Assembly: GCF_009796845.1 (NCBI RefSeq)
Contig: NZ_CP047025.1
Span: forward strand, 3,472,001-3,536,000
Origin: Cobetia sp. L2A1
GTDB taxonomy: Bacteria > Pseudomonadota > Gammaproteobacteria > Pseudomonadales > Halomonadaceae
DNA: 64,000 nt
Direction: 5' to 3'
Positions 46,510-56,488 of the stretch are shown here, piece after piece (positions within the stretch are counted from its first letter, which is position 1; every line of letters begins with the position of its first letter). The notes below the pieces were generated by a model. The model was not told where the DNA came from. It saw only the letters and a list, made by a program, of their open reading frames with translations, and made no database searches. The translations under genes and the position numbers were made by a program.

Positions 46510-47088
46510 ATGAGCGTCCGCCTACTTGCCTTCGCCGCCAGTACCCGCAAGTCCTCTGTCAATCGCCGCCTGATCACCCGCCTGGCGCATCTCGCCGGTG
46601 AATCAGATGCCGAGATTACCCTGCTCGATCTCAACGACTTCCCGATGCCGCTCTACGACGGTGATAGTGAGGAGACCAGTGGCCGCCCTGCCAGTGCCGA
46701 CCAGCTACAGTCTCTGTTCGCCAGCCATCAGGGTCTGCTACTGGCCACGCCGGAATACAACGGCTTCTTCAGCCCGCTACTCAAGAACACCTTTGATTGG
46801 TTATCGCGCCCAGCGAAAGATGGCCAAAGCGGCATGGACCCCCTACGCGGCATGCCCGTAGGCATCGTCTCGGCTGCTCCTGGCGCTTTCGGTGGCATGC
46901 GTGCACTGCCGTTTGTGCGCCTGTACCTGAACAATCTTGGCATGATGGTCGCGCCACAACAGATTGCCGTATCCCGTGCGGGTAGCGCCTTCCGTGAGGA
47001 CGGCAGCCTCGATGACGAAGGGCAGGATCACGCATTGGCCAGCATCGCACGTCAGGTAATTGAGCTGGCGCGCCTGCGCAGCGTGTGA
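46510..47088 (+). CDS. NADPH-dependent FMN reductase (flavodoxin-like)
   Basis: The 192-residue FMN_red family flavoprotein has the FMN phosphate loop ASTRKSSVNRRL near residues 10-21 and LLATPEYNGFFSPLLKNTFDWLSR, the P-E-Y-N-x motif. The late VSAAPGAFGGMRAL also contacts flavin. Relatives include chromate, quinone and azo reductases, so the natural acceptor is unknown. It stands behind trmO with a 190-base gap, and ends in a strong bidirectional terminator. Confidence 0.9.
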   Translation: MSVRLLAFAASTRKSSVNRRLITRLAHLAGESDAEITLLDLNDFPMPLYDGDSEETSGRPASADQLQSLFASHQGLLLATPEYNGFFSPLLKNTFDWLSRPAKDGQSGMDPLRGMPVGIVSAAPGAFGGMRALPFVRLYLNNLGMMVAPQQIAVSRAGSAFREDGSLDDEGQDHALASIARQVIELARLRSV

Positions 47089-47167
47089 ACCGACTGATTC
47101 GGCGAGTCGCGTATCGGGGCAATGACAGACAATGTCAGTGACTGGCATCGAAGTAACTGAGTGTCAC

Positions 47168-47206
47168 AAAAACGGCCCTCCTGTCGGTAACAGGAGGGCC
47201 GTTTTC
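47168..47206. terminator. Bidirectional terminator between the FMN reductase and purC
   Basis: AAAAACGGCCCTCCTGT / ACAGGAGGGCCGTTTTC forms a stem with A- and T-runs on both sides. Confidence 0.92.
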
Positions 47207-47245
47207 TATTGCAACACTGCGTGATAGCGAAGTGTCAGGCCAGCA

Positions 47246-47962
47246 TCAGGCGGTAAAATCGATACCGATACGGCGACCCACTTCCTCGTAGGCCTCGATC
47301 ACGCCGCCCAGCCCCTGGCGGAAGCGGTCCTTGTCGAGCTTCTCACGCGTCTCGGCATCCCACAGGCGACAGCCATCCGGAGAGAACTCATCACCCAGTA
47401 CGACTTCGCCATTGAAGACACCGAACTCCAACTTGTAATCGACCAGCAGGATGCCGCCGTCGAGGAACAGCTTCTTGAGAATACCGTTGACCTGGTACGT
47501 CAGCTCCTTGGCGCGGACCAGGTGCGCAGGCTCTGCCCAGCCGAAGGTCTCAACCAGCGACTCATTGATCATCGGGTCGCCCATCGCATCGTTCTTGAGG
47601 AACAGCTCAAACGTCGGCGGCGTCAGCTCAAGGCCTTCCTCAACACCCAGACGACGCACCAGAGACCCTGCAGAAATGTTACGTACCACACATTCCACCG
47701 GCATCATGTCGAGGCGCTTGACCAGACATTCGTTATCGCTGACCAGACGCTCGAAGTGAGTCGGGATACCGGCCGCCTTGAGCTTCTCCATGATGAAGGC
47801 ATTGAACTTGTTGTTCACCATACCCTTGCGCGCCAGCTGCTCGATACGCTTGCCGTCGAAGGCGCTGGTATCGTCGCGGAATTCCAGCAGCAGAAGATCC
47901 GGGTCGTCAGTAAAGAAGACAGACTTGGCCTTGCCGGCGTAGAGCGCTTCACGCTTTTCCAT
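47246..47962 (-). CDS. purC: SAICAR synthetase PurC
   Basis: The 238-residue enzyme (237 in E. coli) joins CAIR and aspartate with ATP in purine synthesis. It begins [19 protein letters not shown] and has [29 protein letters not shown], and [32 protein letters not shown] 47962 has AGGGGG upstream; a GTG eight codons earlier (47986) is less likely. It follows the MBL hydrolase gene by 200 bases, which include a terminator, so it has its own promoter. Confidence 0.97.
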   Translation of the reverse strand: MEKREALYAGKAKSVFFTDDPDLLLLEFRDDTSAFDGKRIEQLARKGMVNNKFNAFIMEKLKAAGIPTHFERLVSDNECLVKRLDMMPVECVVRNISAGSLVRRLGVEEGLELTPPTFELFLKNDAMGDPMINESLVETFGWAEPAHLVRAKELTYQVNGILKKLFLDGGILLVDYKLEFGVFNGEVVLGDEFSPDGCRLWDAETREKLDKDRFRQGLGGVIEAYEEVGRRIGIDFTA

Positions 47963-48125
47963 GAGGTTCCCCCTGATGACGCACACAGCGTCGAGTGTTT
48001 AGGCAGTCGAAATTGGATCGATCACGCTTGAATCTTTGATAGCCACATCGTTGATCGGATGAAAGACCAACCACATGGCGAAATATCCGGGGAGCTGTCC
48101 GTCTGGTCAGCTCGTCCTGAATCAC

Positions 48126-48156
48126 AAACGCCCGATCGCAGGGCGACCGGGCGTCG
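48126..48156 (-). terminator. Terminator of the MBL-fold gene
   Basis: ACGCCCGGTCGC / GCGATCGGGCGT forms a stem with TTTGTG on the minus strand just after the MBL stop. Confidence 0.8.
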
Positions 48157-48162
48157 AGACAA

Positions 48163-48945
48163 TCAGGCAATGGCCTGCCAGCCAAAACCGCTATCCTGCG
48201 CGGCGATGATCAGGCGGGCATCGTCACCCTCGAGCCAGGGCGCAAGCGCCTCACGGGCGAGTAACGGATGATTGTTGTGCTCCGACAGATGCGATGCGAC
48301 CAGTCGTTGCAGCCGCGCCAGACCCAGGTAAGGCAAGGCAGCACACGCCTGCGCATTGGCCAGATGCCCCAAACGGCCGCCAACACGCCGCTTGAGACTG
48401 GGCGGATAAGGGCCCTGCGCCAGCATCTGCGGATCGTGATTGAACTCCATCACCAAGGCATCACAGTCAGAAAAACACTGCAGTACATGCTCACTGACAT
48501 GGCCGAGGTCTGTCAGCACACCCAGGCGGCGTGATGCTGTCTCACCGCGCCGGCTGAACACGAACTGTACCGGTTCACGTGCATCGTGCGGCACGGTGAC
48601 TGGCAGGATCTCGAGATCCTTGATCGCGAACTCTTGCTGAGGCGTGATCAGATGACGACTCGGCAGAATACCGAGCTTCTTCGCACGCCCCGCAAGCCAG
48701 GTACCGGTGGTCAGGTGCACCGGAATGCCATGTCGACGTGCCAACGGCCCAACCCCACTCAGATGATCACCATGCTCATGCGTGACCAGCACAGCGTCCA
48801 GCTGGGAAGGATGCACACCAAGGCGTGCTAGCCGTGCCTCGGTATCCTTGAGTGTAAAACCGCAGTCGACCAGTACCAGCGCCTCTCGCGTTCTCACCAA
48901 TGTGCCGTTGCCCTTGCTGCCACTGCCCAGCGAGGCCATTGCCAT
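48163..48945 (-). CDS. MBL-fold metallo-hydrolase (YycJ/WalJ-like)
   Basis: About 260 residues from the chosen ATG, with ASLGSGSKGNGTLV at the N-terminus and the metallo-beta-lactamase motif THEHGDHLSGVG (H-x-H-x-D-H), followed by DLGHVSEHV and ASHLSEHNNHPLLA. It resembles the YycJ/WalJ group of 5'-exonuclease-like MBL proteins, but function in gammaproteobacteria is not settled. An in-frame ATG at 49083 would add 46 residues, but the intervening DNA holds the terminator-like hairpin of bamC, so ATG 48945 is preferred. The MBL gene commonly follows bamC in this group. Confidence 0.82.
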   Translation of the reverse strand: MAMASLGSGSKGNGTLVRTREALVLVDCGFTLKDTEARLARLGVHPSQLDAVLVTHEHGDHLSGVGPLARRHGIPVHLTTGTWLAGRAKKLGILPSRHLITPQQEFAIKDLEILPVTVPHDAREPVQFVFSRRGETASRRLGVLTDLGHVSEHVLQCFSDCDALVMEFNHDPQMLAQGPYPPSLKRRVGGRLGHLANAQACAALPYLGLARLQRLVASHLSEHNNHPLLAREALAPWLEGDDARLIIAAQDSGFGWQAIA

Positions 48946-49025
48946 CACGCCCTGCACCCCATCGAGCAGAAGGCCAGATGCTGCTGCACCGCCCTCAGCG
49001 ATGGGAAAGGGGATCTGAAACGACG

Positions 49026-49064
49026 CCACCGCCTCACCCGACGAAAGGTCAGATGAGGCGGTGC
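49026..49064 (-). terminator. Hairpin after bamC
   Basis: ACCGCCTCA / TGAGGCGGT (9 bp) with a following TGGCGTCGTTTC on the minus strand; probably the end of the dapA-bamC transcript. It falls within the 46-codon extension that would be coded if the MBL protein started at 49083. Confidence 0.5.
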
Positions 49065-49085
49065 AAGGCGTGTCGAACAGCATGC

Positions 49086-50024
49086 TCAGCGCAGTGTCGA
49101 CGCCACGGCGTCGAGCAACTCGCGCGCCAGTGCCGGCGATGTGTCTTCACCATCGGTACGGCGGGTAGTGACCAACGTGTGATCGCCTTCCGCACGCAGT
49201 GTCAACACCATCGGTAACGGATCACCGTCACCACCGATCCCCAGCCAGCCACCGTCACGATCTTCACGCGGGATGTAATCGATCATGAATTCACCCTGAG
49301 AGCGATTCTGATCGGTCAGCTTCTGGTAGTCGGTATCGAAGTTTTTCTGCAGCTGGTACAGAAGCTCAGCCCAGCTACGCTCGGTATCCAGTGCCAGATC
49401 AACCTGCCAGGAACCGTTACGGCCTTCCAGGCGAACGCGGTCATCACGGCTCAGCGACTGTGCCGCCAGTGACACACCGCTGTCAGAAGAGGAGGCAGAC
49501 AGATAACCGCGCAGTGCATTCAGACAGCTACCAGAGACGTCGGCACCTTGCTGACAGCGCACTTCAGACGCATCGGAGCGCAACCCTTGACTGACACTGA
49601 TCACGCCCTCACTGGTGGTGATTTCGCCCTTGCCGGCATCGATGCTCTGCACGTCGAGGCCCTGATCACGCACGAATGACTGCAAGCGCGTCCAGACAGC
49701 CGCCGGCGCGGCGTTCACGGCCAACCAACGGGCATCGCCACTTTCACGCAGCGCCACGAATTCGCGCTCGCCCTGCTCGCTGGTCGCTAGCGGCTGAGGA
49801 CGCGGAGCCTCGAAGTCTTCGCTGGCCAGGAAGTCGCTACTGGCCTGCGGCACTGGCATGGAATCCTGGTAATCTGCGGCATTGCGGGATGCTGGCAACT
49901 CAAGCGGCGACGCAATACTCGCGTCCGCATACTCGCTGTTACGGTCATAGTAATAGCCATCACTGGAGCAGCCTGTGACCGCAAGCGCGGTCAGTAATGC
50001 CAGTGGCACAAGACGCTGACTCAT
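49086..50024 (-). CDS. bamC: Outer-membrane assembly lipoprotein BamC (NlpB)
   Basis: The 312-residue lipoprotein starts [19 protein letters not shown], a signal peptide and lipobox ending in the lipidated Cys. The mature N-terminus (SSDGYYYDRNSEYADA) is the unstructured stretch that binds BamD. Two helix-grip domains follow, including WLAVNAAPAAVWTRLQSF and KLTDQNRSQGEFMIDYIP. It forms part of the BAM complex for beta-barrel insertion. The start overlaps the dapA stop by one base (TAATG), showing translational coupling, the usual dapA-bamC order. Confidence 0.94.
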   Translation of the reverse strand: MSQRLVPLALLTALAVTGCSSDGYYYDRNSEYADASIASPLELPASRNAADYQDSMPVPQASSDFLASEDFEAPRPQPLATSEQGEREFVALRESGDARWLAVNAAPAAVWTRLQSFVRDQGLDVQSIDAGKGEITTSEGVISVSQGLRSDASEVRCQQGADVSGSCLNALRGYLSASSSDSGVSLAAQSLSRDDRVRLEGRNGSWQVDLALDTERSWAELLYQLQKNFDTDYQKLTDQNRSQGEFMIDYIPREDRDGGWLGIGGDGDPLPMVLTLRAEGDHTLVTTRRTDGEDTSPALARELLDAVASTLR

Positions 50025-50908
50025 TAGCTAGATACCTCAGCCAGTTGCAGTGCTTCATCGACCGTAGAGTGATATTGATCGGACAGCCACGTCATCGGCA
50101 GACGTATGCCCGCTTCCGGTGCGATACCCATGCGGTGCATGGCGTACTTGACGGGAATCGGGTTGGACTCGACGCCCAGGGCGGAGTGCAGCGGCATCAG
50201 ACGCGTGTTGATCTGATGAGCGCGCTCTGCATCGCCGGCCACCGCGGCAGCACACATCTCGTGCATCAGGCGCGGTGCGACGTTGGCAGTCACGGAGATA
50301 TCGCCATGGCCACCCATCAGGATGAAGTCACAGGCCGTTGCGTCATCGCCGGAATAAAGCGCGAAATCAGTATCCTTGAGGCGATCAATCAGCTCCTGAC
50401 CACGTTCCAGATTACCGGTGGCATCCTTGAGGCCGACGATGTTGTCGAGTTCAGCAAGACGGAAGACCGTCTCGTTGTAGATATCGGAGCAGGTACGGCC
50501 AGGCACGTTGTACAGGATGACCGGAATACCCGCCTGCTCTGCCACGGCCTTGAAGTGCTGATACAGACCTTCCTGAGTCGGCTTGTTGTAATACGGCGCG
50601 ACGGACAGGCAATAATCAGCGCCCACTTCCTTGGCGTAACGTGCCAGTTCAACTGCTTCAGAGGTGGCGTTGGCACCCGTACCGGCAATCACCGGAATCT
50701 TGCCAGCGACCGTTTCAACCACACAGCGGATCACATCGAAATGCTCCGCGAAGGACATCGTGGTCGGCTCACCGGTAGTGCCAGCAGCCACAATGGCATC
50801 GGTACCGTTATCGAGGTGAAAACCGACCAGCTTGCGCAGGGCGTCCCAGTCGATCTCGCCGGTGGCTTTCATCGGGGTCGCCAGTGCGACAATGCTACCT
50901 GTGATCAT
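50024..50908 (-). CDS. dapA: 4-hydroxy-tetrahydrodipicolinate synthase
   Basis: About 294 residues, TIM-barrel aldolase in the lysine/diaminopimelate pathway. It has [21 protein letters not shown] (catalytic Tyr), and GLKDATGN, in which Lys forms the Schiff base with pyruvate. ATG 50908 ([13 protein letters not shown]) follows GAGGAGAG, which decides the start, although the frame is open 40 codons more. It heads the dapA-bamC operon and diverges from bcp across a 432-base gap. Confidence 0.97.
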   Translation of the reverse strand: MITGSIVALATPMKATGEIDWDALRKLVGFHLDNGTDAIVAAGTTGEPTTMSFAEHFDVIRCVVETVAGKIPVIAGTGANATSEAVELARYAKEVGADYCLSVAPYYNKPTQEGLYQHFKAVAEQAGIPVILYNVPGRTCSDIYNETVFRLAELDNIVGLKDATGNLERGQELIDRLKDTDFALYSGDDATACDFILMGGHGDISVTANVAPRLMHEMCAAAVAGDAERAHQINTRLMPLHSALGVESNPIPVKYAMHRMGIAPEAGIRLPMTWLSDQYHSTVDEALQLAEVSS

Positions 50909-51340
50909 CCCTCGATCTCTCCTCTGGTGCCTGATGCGCCAGCCGCTCTTTCTGTCATCTGAGCGATGGCAGACAAGAGCAAGTCTCTGGCATAAGTGGT
51001 AAACGCAAGACCATGAATGCGTGAGCATGACATCACGCAGGCCGCGTCAATGGTGTCGATGTTACAAAGACCATCGTGGCCTGTACAGATGCCATATGCC
51101 ACGGCCCACATCAACAAGACGGAATACGCCTGGTCGGGGGTCTGCACATGGGGCTACAGCACCCACCGTGACGCGGACTTTGACAAGCTGCGACACCCTG
51201 CGTGTAATGCAGGGCAGGACGTGAAAAACTCGTGCATCAGCCCGTTTCTTGCCAGTCCTTTTCAACCAGCACCGTTTTTAGCCATCCCTTCTTTCTGCCA
51301 ACCCTCTTCACGGGTGGCACCTTCCTGCCAGGAGAACACG
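50909..51340. other. 432-base divergent region between dapA and bcp
   Basis: No convincing gene; open frames on both strands have no supported start. It should hold both promoters. No palindrome or known operator stands out. Confidence 0.45.
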
Positions 51341-51817
51341 ATGAGCGTTAGCGTCGGCCAGCCAATTCCCGATTTCACTTCTCAGGCCACCAGCAATACC
51401 GTGGTCACGCCCGCCAGCCTCAAGGGACAGCAATTCGTCATCTATTTCTACCCGAAGGATAATACCCCGGGCTGTACCACCGAAGGCGGCGACTTCCGCG
51501 ACCACCTGAAAGACTTCGAGGCCACTAACACCGTCATTCTTGGCGTTTCTCGCGACAGCTTGCGCACTCATGAAAACTTCCGCGAGAAGCAGGGCTATCC
51601 GTTTGAACTGATCAGCGACCCGGACGAGATCCTGTGCGGCATCTTTGACGTCATTCATCTCAAAAAATTCATGGGCAAGGAAAGCATGGGCGTTGTGCGC
51701 TCTACCTTCCTGATCGACGCTGAAGGCATTCTGGCGCGCGAATGGCGCAGCGTGAAGGTCAAGGGTCACGTCGAGGAAGTGCTGGAAGCGGCTCGCGAGC
51801 TGAACACACCGAAGTGA
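51341..51817 (+). CDS. bcp: Thioredoxin-dependent thiol peroxidase (Bcp/PrxQ family)
   Basis: The 158-residue peroxiredoxin reduces hydrogen and organic peroxides. The peroxidatic site is FYPKDNTPGCTTEGGDFRDHL. In E. coli Bcp the resolving cysteine lies five residues after the peroxidatic one; here that position is Gly, and the only other Cys is in EILCGIFDVIH (about residue 104). The end region (STFLIDAEGILAREWRSVKVKGHVEEVL) matches the family. AGGAGAA before ATG 51341 decides the start even though the frame is open 108 codons upstream. Confidence 0.94.
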   Translation: MSVSVGQPIPDFTSQATSNTVVTPASLKGQQFVIYFYPKDNTPGCTTEGGDFRDHLKDFEATNTVILGVSRDSLRTHENFREKQGYPFELISDPDEILCGIFDVIHLKKFMGKESMGVVRSTFLIDAEGILAREWRSVKVKGHVEEVLEAARELNTPK

Positions 51818-51868
51818 GAATACGCACTCGCACTGACACTTGATGTGCCAGGCCAGAACAGCAAGAAC

Positions 51869-51901
51869 AAAAAAGCCCCGCCAACCGGCGGGGCTTTTTT
51901 G
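51869..51901. terminator. Bidirectional terminator between bcp and the AI-2E-family gene
   Basis: AAAAAAGCCCCGCC / GGCGGGGCTTTTTT is a strong stem with runs of A and T on both sides. Confidence 0.94.
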
Positions 51902-51928
51902 TCAGTGAAGAAAACGTCGGGCCTGTTT

Positions 51929-53005
51929 TCAGAGCCGGTTTTCCTCGGCACGCGCACGGCGCGGCCAGGCGTATAGCAACGACTTCATCAGGGTTGCCAG
52001 CGGAATGGCAAAGAACACGCCCCAGAAGCCCCAGATGCCACCGAAGAACAGCACCGCGAGAATGATGGCCACCGGATGTAGATTGACTGCCTCGGAGAAC
52101 AGCAGCGGTACCAGTACATTGCCATCCAGCGCCTGAATGATGCCGTAGGCGATCATCACATACATGAAGGTATCCCCCAGCCCGAAGTGGAACCCTGCGA
52201 CTGCGGCGACCGGCAGCGTCGCGCCGGCAGCCCCGATGTAAGGAATCAGCACTGAGAAGCCGACCACTATTGCCAGCAATGCCGAGTACGGCAGCCCGAA
52301 CACCACGAAGGTGACATAGCTGATACCGCCGACGATAACGATCTCAATGACTTTACCGCGCACGAAGTTGGCAATCTGATCATCCATCTCGTTCCAGACG
52401 CGACTCATCAGCAAGCGCTTGTTCGGCAATAATGCCAGCGTGAAGTCCACTAGCCGCTCGCGGTCCTTGAGCATGAAGAACACCAGAATCGGTACCAGCA
52501 CGAGGTAGATCACCAATCCCATCAGATTGCCGAGCGACGCCAACGACAACGAGACGGCACGCTGGCCGAATTGTGTCAGTTCACGACCTGCGGCCCCGAC
52601 CCACTGCTGCACCAGCTCCGGTGTGATCAGGCTCGGGAAGCGATGCTGCAGCTCATCCAGCCAACGCTGACTGGAGGCAAACATGCCGGGGATTTCCTGA
52701 ATCAGATTGGCCAACTGATGCCAGACCAACGGCAACAGGATCAGCGCGCTAGCCAACATGATACCCATGAATACCAGCGTCATCAGCGTCACTGACGCCA
52801 AACGCGGCAGGCCACGACGCTCCAGCCAGCTCACACCGCTCTGTAGCAGGAAGGCCACGACCAGCGCAGTGAAAAATGGCGCCAGCATACTGCCAAGCAG
52901 GATAACGGCGGCAAAAACCAGCACCAGCACCAGAAACAGGACCACCGCCTCCTCGTCGGAGAAATAGCGCTCGATCCAGCCGCGCAACAGGGTCTTCATG
53001 GTCAT
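51929..53005 (-). CDS. AI-2E family transporter (PerM-like)
   Basis: The 358-residue protein has eight predicted helices and a central hydrophilic region. Family marks are GFSVLIPYIGAAGATLPVAAVA and GIIQALDGNVLVPLLFSEAVNLHPVAIILAVLFFGGIWGFWGVFFAIPLA. PerM-like proteins are often called permeases; their substrates are uncertain, and some relatives act as Na+/H+ antiporters. Its ATG overlaps the stop of the upstream TusA-like gene by four bases, so they are translationally coupled. The C-terminus ends with a basic RRARAEENRL tail. Confidence 0.88.
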   Translation of the reverse strand: MTMKTLLRGWIERYFSDEEAVVLFLVLVLVFAAVILLGSMLAPFFTALVVAFLLQSGVSWLERRGLPRLASVTLMTLVFMGIMLASALILLPLVWHQLANLIQEIPGMFASSQRWLDELQHRFPSLITPELVQQWVGAAGRELTQFGQRAVSLSLASLGNLMGLVIYLVLVPILVFFMLKDRERLVDFTLALLPNKRLLMSRVWNEMDDQIANFVRGKVIEIVIVGGISYVTFVVFGLPYSALLAIVVGFSVLIPYIGAAGATLPVAAVAGFHFGLGDTFMYVMIAYGIIQALDGNVLVPLLFSEAVNLHPVAIILAVLFFGGIWGFWGVFFAIPLATLMKSLLYAWPRRARAEENRL

Positions 53006-53307
53006 GATGGGATTTCCTCGGACTGCACGGCGATCAGAAAGCGATAGTCTCCGCTCGCGGTTTCCTCACGGGAGATCAACGAGTGATCGCTCAGTGCCAG
53101 ATACGCCGGGATATCCCCCCAGGCACCAGCATCACTGGCCAACACTTCAAGCTGCTCACCAGCGACCATACTGGCCAGTGTGAGTTTGGTACGCAGCAAT
53201 GGCAGCGGACAATGCAGTCCGCGCGCATCAAGATGTCGAGCGTTGGTACCAGATTTTGAGTCAGTCATCGGATTCGCAGTCTCAGCGGTAGGTCGTTCGG
53301 ATGCCAT
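53002..53307 (-). CDS. TusA-family sulfur-carrier/transferase protein
   Basis: The 101-residue protein has the SirA/TusA motif LDARGLHCPLPLLRTKLTLASM, with the conserved sulfur-carrying Cys in C-P-x-P, followed by ASDAGAWGDIPAYLALSDHSLI. The N-terminal 20 residues are polar and non-conserved. It may deliver sulfur to tRNA thiolation or other pathways, but its link with the downstream PerM-like gene is a recurrent pairing of unknown meaning. GGAAGGG precedes ATG 53307. Confidence 0.88.
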   Translation of the reverse strand: MASERPTAETANPMTDSKSGTNARHLDARGLHCPLPLLRTKLTLASMVAGEQLEVLASDAGAWGDIPAYLALSDHSLISREETASGDYRFLIAVQSEEIPS

Positions 53308-53511
53308 CTGCCCTTCCGTTATCGTTGTGACGTTCTGCCACGTGCCATGAAGACCGCAGCTTGAAAACGCCCCGATTTAAGGGCACCTTGCCTGACAAAG
53401 CAACTTTCCGCCCCGTCAGCAAATAGCAGCGGAGTTGCCAATGTCTGTATGGCCCCCGTGCATGTGCTCGAGTGGATTGCGCATTGCGCCTTATTCAAGA
53501 GGATTGCCTGC

Positions 53512-55026
53512 ATGTCGCTGCTGTCCCATCTGAGACGTTCCGCATCATCATTACAGGCGACCGTACGCCCCTCGAGCGTGGGCTTGTCGGGTGTATTGCT
53601 CGGCATTCTTCTGCTCGGCACGCCGGCTGTCAGCGTATCGGCTGCCGCCCAGAACGACTATGGCCTACCAGACTTGGGCAGCGCCAGCGGGGGCATTTCC
53701 AACAACGATGAATACCGTATCGGACGCGCTTGGTTGCGCCAGTTCCGCGCTCATGTCCGCGAATGGGATGACCCCATCACGCTGGACTGGATCGGTGGAT
53801 TGGTCCGCCAGCTAGCTCCGTGGAGCGAACTGGATGATCGTAACTTCATCGTTACGCTGGTCGCCAGTAGTCAGCTCAACGCATTCGCCGTGCCCGGTGG
53901 TGTCGTCGGAGTCAATACCGGCCTGTTCGCCTTTGCACCAGACCGCGATGCCTTCGCCTCCGTGCTGGCACACGAACTGGGCCACCTCTCCCAGCACCAC
54001 TTCGCGCGCAACATGGAGCGTCAGGCTGAAACTCGCCTACCGACGCTGGCGGGTTTCCTCGCCGGCATGGTGATCGCCGCTGGCGGGGGTGGTTCGGCCG
54101 GCATTGCTGCCATGGCTGGCACACAGGCTGCCGCCATTTCTGATCAGCTGGCCTATTCACGACGCTTCGAGCAGGAAGCTGACCGTGTCGGCATTGAAGC
54201 CATGTCTCGCGCAGGCCTCGACCCAGAAGCCATGCCGAGGATGTTCCGTGCCATGCAGCGTATGGCGAGCCTGCAAGGAGGCAATGCACCAGAATTCCTA
54301 CTAACCCACCCAGTGACAGAGGCGCGCATCGGTGACACCCAAGCTCGTGCCGATGCCATGCCAACCGTCACGCCAGACCCACTCTCGGAGCTAGGTTATT
54401 CACTCGTACGGGCTCGTGCGCTGCTGGCACTGAACCTGCGCCAACCGGAGCAGGGGTTGATCGCGTTACGCGAAGACAATCCTGATCCAGAGGCCATTGC
54501 CTACTATCAGGCGCTGGCTCTGGCCGAAAACAATCAGACCGACAAGGCGCTGGCAGCGCTGGATCGCCTGCACGAGAAACACCCTGACCTGACGATGATC
54601 AGCGCCAGTGCGGTGGAAGTCGTCCGCGATGCACGCCGCTACGATGAGGCCACCACGCGTGCCAAGCGTCTGTTGCGCCTGCAGCCCGACTACCTTCCGG
54701 CACGCTTGGCACTTGCCGAAGTCACCTTGCAGCAAGATCCTCCTGCGGCTCGTCAGCAACTTGAAGCCATGTTGCGCGATCACCCCGACGATCCCAAGAT
54801 CTGGAGTCTTGCCTCCGAAGCCAGTGGGCGCAGCGGGCACAATGCGGAAGCCTTCCTCTACCGCGCCGAGTTTGATCAGCTGGAAGGGCGCATGGACCGT
54901 GCCTTTGCCCAGTTGAAGCTGGCGGATGAAGCTGCACGCAAGGACGACGACTTTGGAATGGCTAACCGTATCAGCGCCCGTCGTGAGGACTTCAAGGGCT
55001 ATCGCAATGCCATCGACAACTTCTGA
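53512..55026 (+). CDS. bepA: M48-family periplasmic metallopeptidase/chaperone BepA (YfgC)
   Basis: About 504 residues. A signal peptide with an RRSASS start and a hydrophobic core (VLLGILLLGTPAVSVSA) leads to a periplasmic protein. The zinc site is LAHELGHLSQHH (H-E-x2-H) with a downstream ligand in QEADRVGIEAM. The C-terminal half (about residues 290-500) consists of TPR repeats. BepA degrades or assists misassembled outer-membrane proteins such as LptD with the BAM complex; bamC lies nearby. ATG 53512 has AGAGGA upstream and gives a normal signal sequence; the frame is open 21 codons earlier. Confidence 0.94.
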   Translation: MSLLSHLRRSASSLQATVRPSSVGLSGVLLGILLLGTPAVSVSAAAQNDYGLPDLGSASGGISNNDEYRIGRAWLRQFRAHVREWDDPITLDWIGGLVRQLAPWSELDDRNFIVTLVASSQLNAFAVPGGVVGVNTGLFAFAPDRDAFASVLAHELGHLSQHHFARNMERQAETRLPTLAGFLAGMVIAAGGGGSAGIAAMAGTQAAAISDQLAYSRRFEQEADRVGIEAMSRAGLDPEAMPRMFRAMQRMASLQGGNAPEFLLTHPVTEARIGDTQARADAMPTVTPDPLSELGYSLVRARALLALNLRQPEQGLIALREDNPDPEAIAYYQALALAENNQTDKALAALDRLHEKHPDLTMISASAVEVVRDARRYDEATTRAKRLLRLQPDYLPARLALAEVTLQQDPPAARQQLEAMLRDHPDDPKIWSLASEASGRSGHNAEAFLYRAEFDQLEGRMDRAFAQLKLADEAARKDDDFGMANRISARREDFKGYRNAIDNF

Positions 55027-55070
55027 CAGTTCCTCGAATAGCGCCTGAATAGCACAAAGCCTCCTTCATC

Positions 55071-55110
55071 AAAAAAACCGCCGCCTCGGGATATCGAGAG
55101 CGGCGGTTCG
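55071..55110 (-). terminator. nadA terminator
   Basis: AACCGCCGC / GCGGCGGTT is followed on the minus strand by TTTTTTT. It stands in the convergent gap; on the plus strand the tail is not T-rich, so bepA termination is less clear. Confidence 0.82.
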
Positions 55111-55169
55111 TGTGTCACGCGATGACATCAACGCAATGCATGACTGACTGGCAGGCAATTCACTGACAA

Positions 55170-56249
55170 CTAGCGCCGGTTAAACTCCAACATGCGCGTC
55201 AGCGGCTTCAGCGCGCGCGTACGCAGGCCGTCATCGACAAAGACTTCCTCAGGGTTAGCCTGAGCCGCATCGCGCCGTAGCACGGCCGCCAGGTTCTCCA
55301 GGCCGTTCATCGCCATCCACGGGCAATGCGCGCAACTCTTGCAGGTCGCACCATTGCCGGCGGTCGGTGCCTCAAACAACTGCTTGTCCGGCGCGGCCTG
55401 CTGCATCTTGAAGAAGATGCCGCGGTCGGTTGCGACAATCAGCTGCTGCTGAGGCAACTCCACGGCCGCCTTGATCAGCTGGGAGGTAGAGCCCACCACG
55501 TCCGCCAGCTCTACCACCGCCTGCGGCGACTCCGGGTGCACCAGCACCGCGGCGTCCGGATAGACCTTGAGCAGATCCGTGATGCCTTGGGCACGAAACT
55601 CGTCGTGAACGATACAGGCCCCATCCCACAACAGCATGTCGGCGCCCGTCTGCTGCTGAACGTAGCCACCCAGATGCTTGTCCGGCGCCCAGATGATTTT
55701 CTCGCCCTGCGCATGCAGGTGCTCAATCACATCGACGGCAATCGAAGAGGTCACCACCCAATCGGCGCGCGCCTTCACGGCGGCCGACGTATTGGCATAG
55801 ACCACCACGATGCGCTCTGGGTGTGCATCACAAAAAGCCGCGAATTCGTCTTCCGGGCAACCGAGATCCAATGAGCAGGTCGCCTCAAGCGTTGGCATCA
55901 GCACACGCTTCTCGGGCGACAGAATCTTGGACGTCTCGCCCATGAAGCGTACGCCCGCGACAATCAGCGTCGACGCCTCGTGGCGGGCACCAAAGCGGGC
56001 CATCTCGAGAGAGTCGGCCACACAGCCGCCGGTTTCCTCGGCAAGCTGCTGGATGGCGTCATCGCAGTAGTAATGCGCAACCAGCGCAGCATCTCGCTCG
56101 ATCAGCAGCTGCTTGATCTCCTTGATCAGCGCGGCATCTTCTTCTGCAGGGCGGGTCGGGCAATAAGCGCGGGCCAGGTGCTCGCGCACCTGCTCACGGA
56201 CAGCATTGTGGGCCTCACGACCCGGCGTGGCGTATGTCAGGCTATTCAT
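55170..56249 (-). CDS. nadA: Quinolinate synthase NadA
   Basis: The 359-residue 4Fe-4S enzyme condenses iminoaspartate and dihydroxyacetone phosphate to quinolinate in de novo NAD synthesis. Conserved elements include [86 protein letters not shown], and the C-terminal [15 protein letters not shown]. Cluster cysteines are present. NadC, the next enzyme, is at 40.9 kb. A 278-base gap upstream leads to the tRNA-Lys genes. Confidence 0.97.
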   Translation of the reverse strand: MNSLTYATPGREAHNAVREQVREHLARAYCPTRPAEEDAALIKEIKQLLIERDAALVAHYYCDDAIQQLAEETGGCVADSLEMARFGARHEASTLIVAGVRFMGETSKILSPEKRVLMPTLEATCSLDLGCPEDEFAAFCDAHPERIVVVYANTSAAVKARADWVVTSSIAVDVIEHLHAQGEKIIWAPDKHLGGYVQQQTGADMLLWDGACIVHDEFRAQGITDLLKVYPDAAVLVHPESPQAVVELADVVGSTSQLIKAAVELPQQQLIVATDRGIFFKMQQAAPDKQLFEAPTAGNGATCKSCAHCPWMAMNGLENLAAVLRRDAAQANPEEVFVDDGLRTRALKPLTRMLEFNRR

Positions 56250-56488
56250 GTGTGTCTCACCTAGCCCACAGGGGCTCCCCCTGTGCTGAGTGGGTCAGGG
56301 CTCAGCCATGGACCTTATCTGCCCGTGGTGGCCCTGCCTGCGCCGCAGCTGGGCTCCCCAGTCTGCCGCGTGTGCCTTGGGCGTCTATCGCCCGCAGCAT
56401 TGCCCGCATCACACGGGCCCTGCAAGGATACTCTGGCACATGCCTTCTCTCCAACCACGAAGGTAGCAGCCGTTTTCTTTGCCATAAC

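Noticed and set aside
48946..49083. 46-residue N-terminal extension of the MBL hydrolase
   Set aside because: It contains the hairpin that probably ends the bamC transcript, and family members start at the ASLGSGSKGN region.
49997..50962. 321-codon plus-strand open frame
   Set aside because: Antisense to dapA, which has all catalytic motifs.
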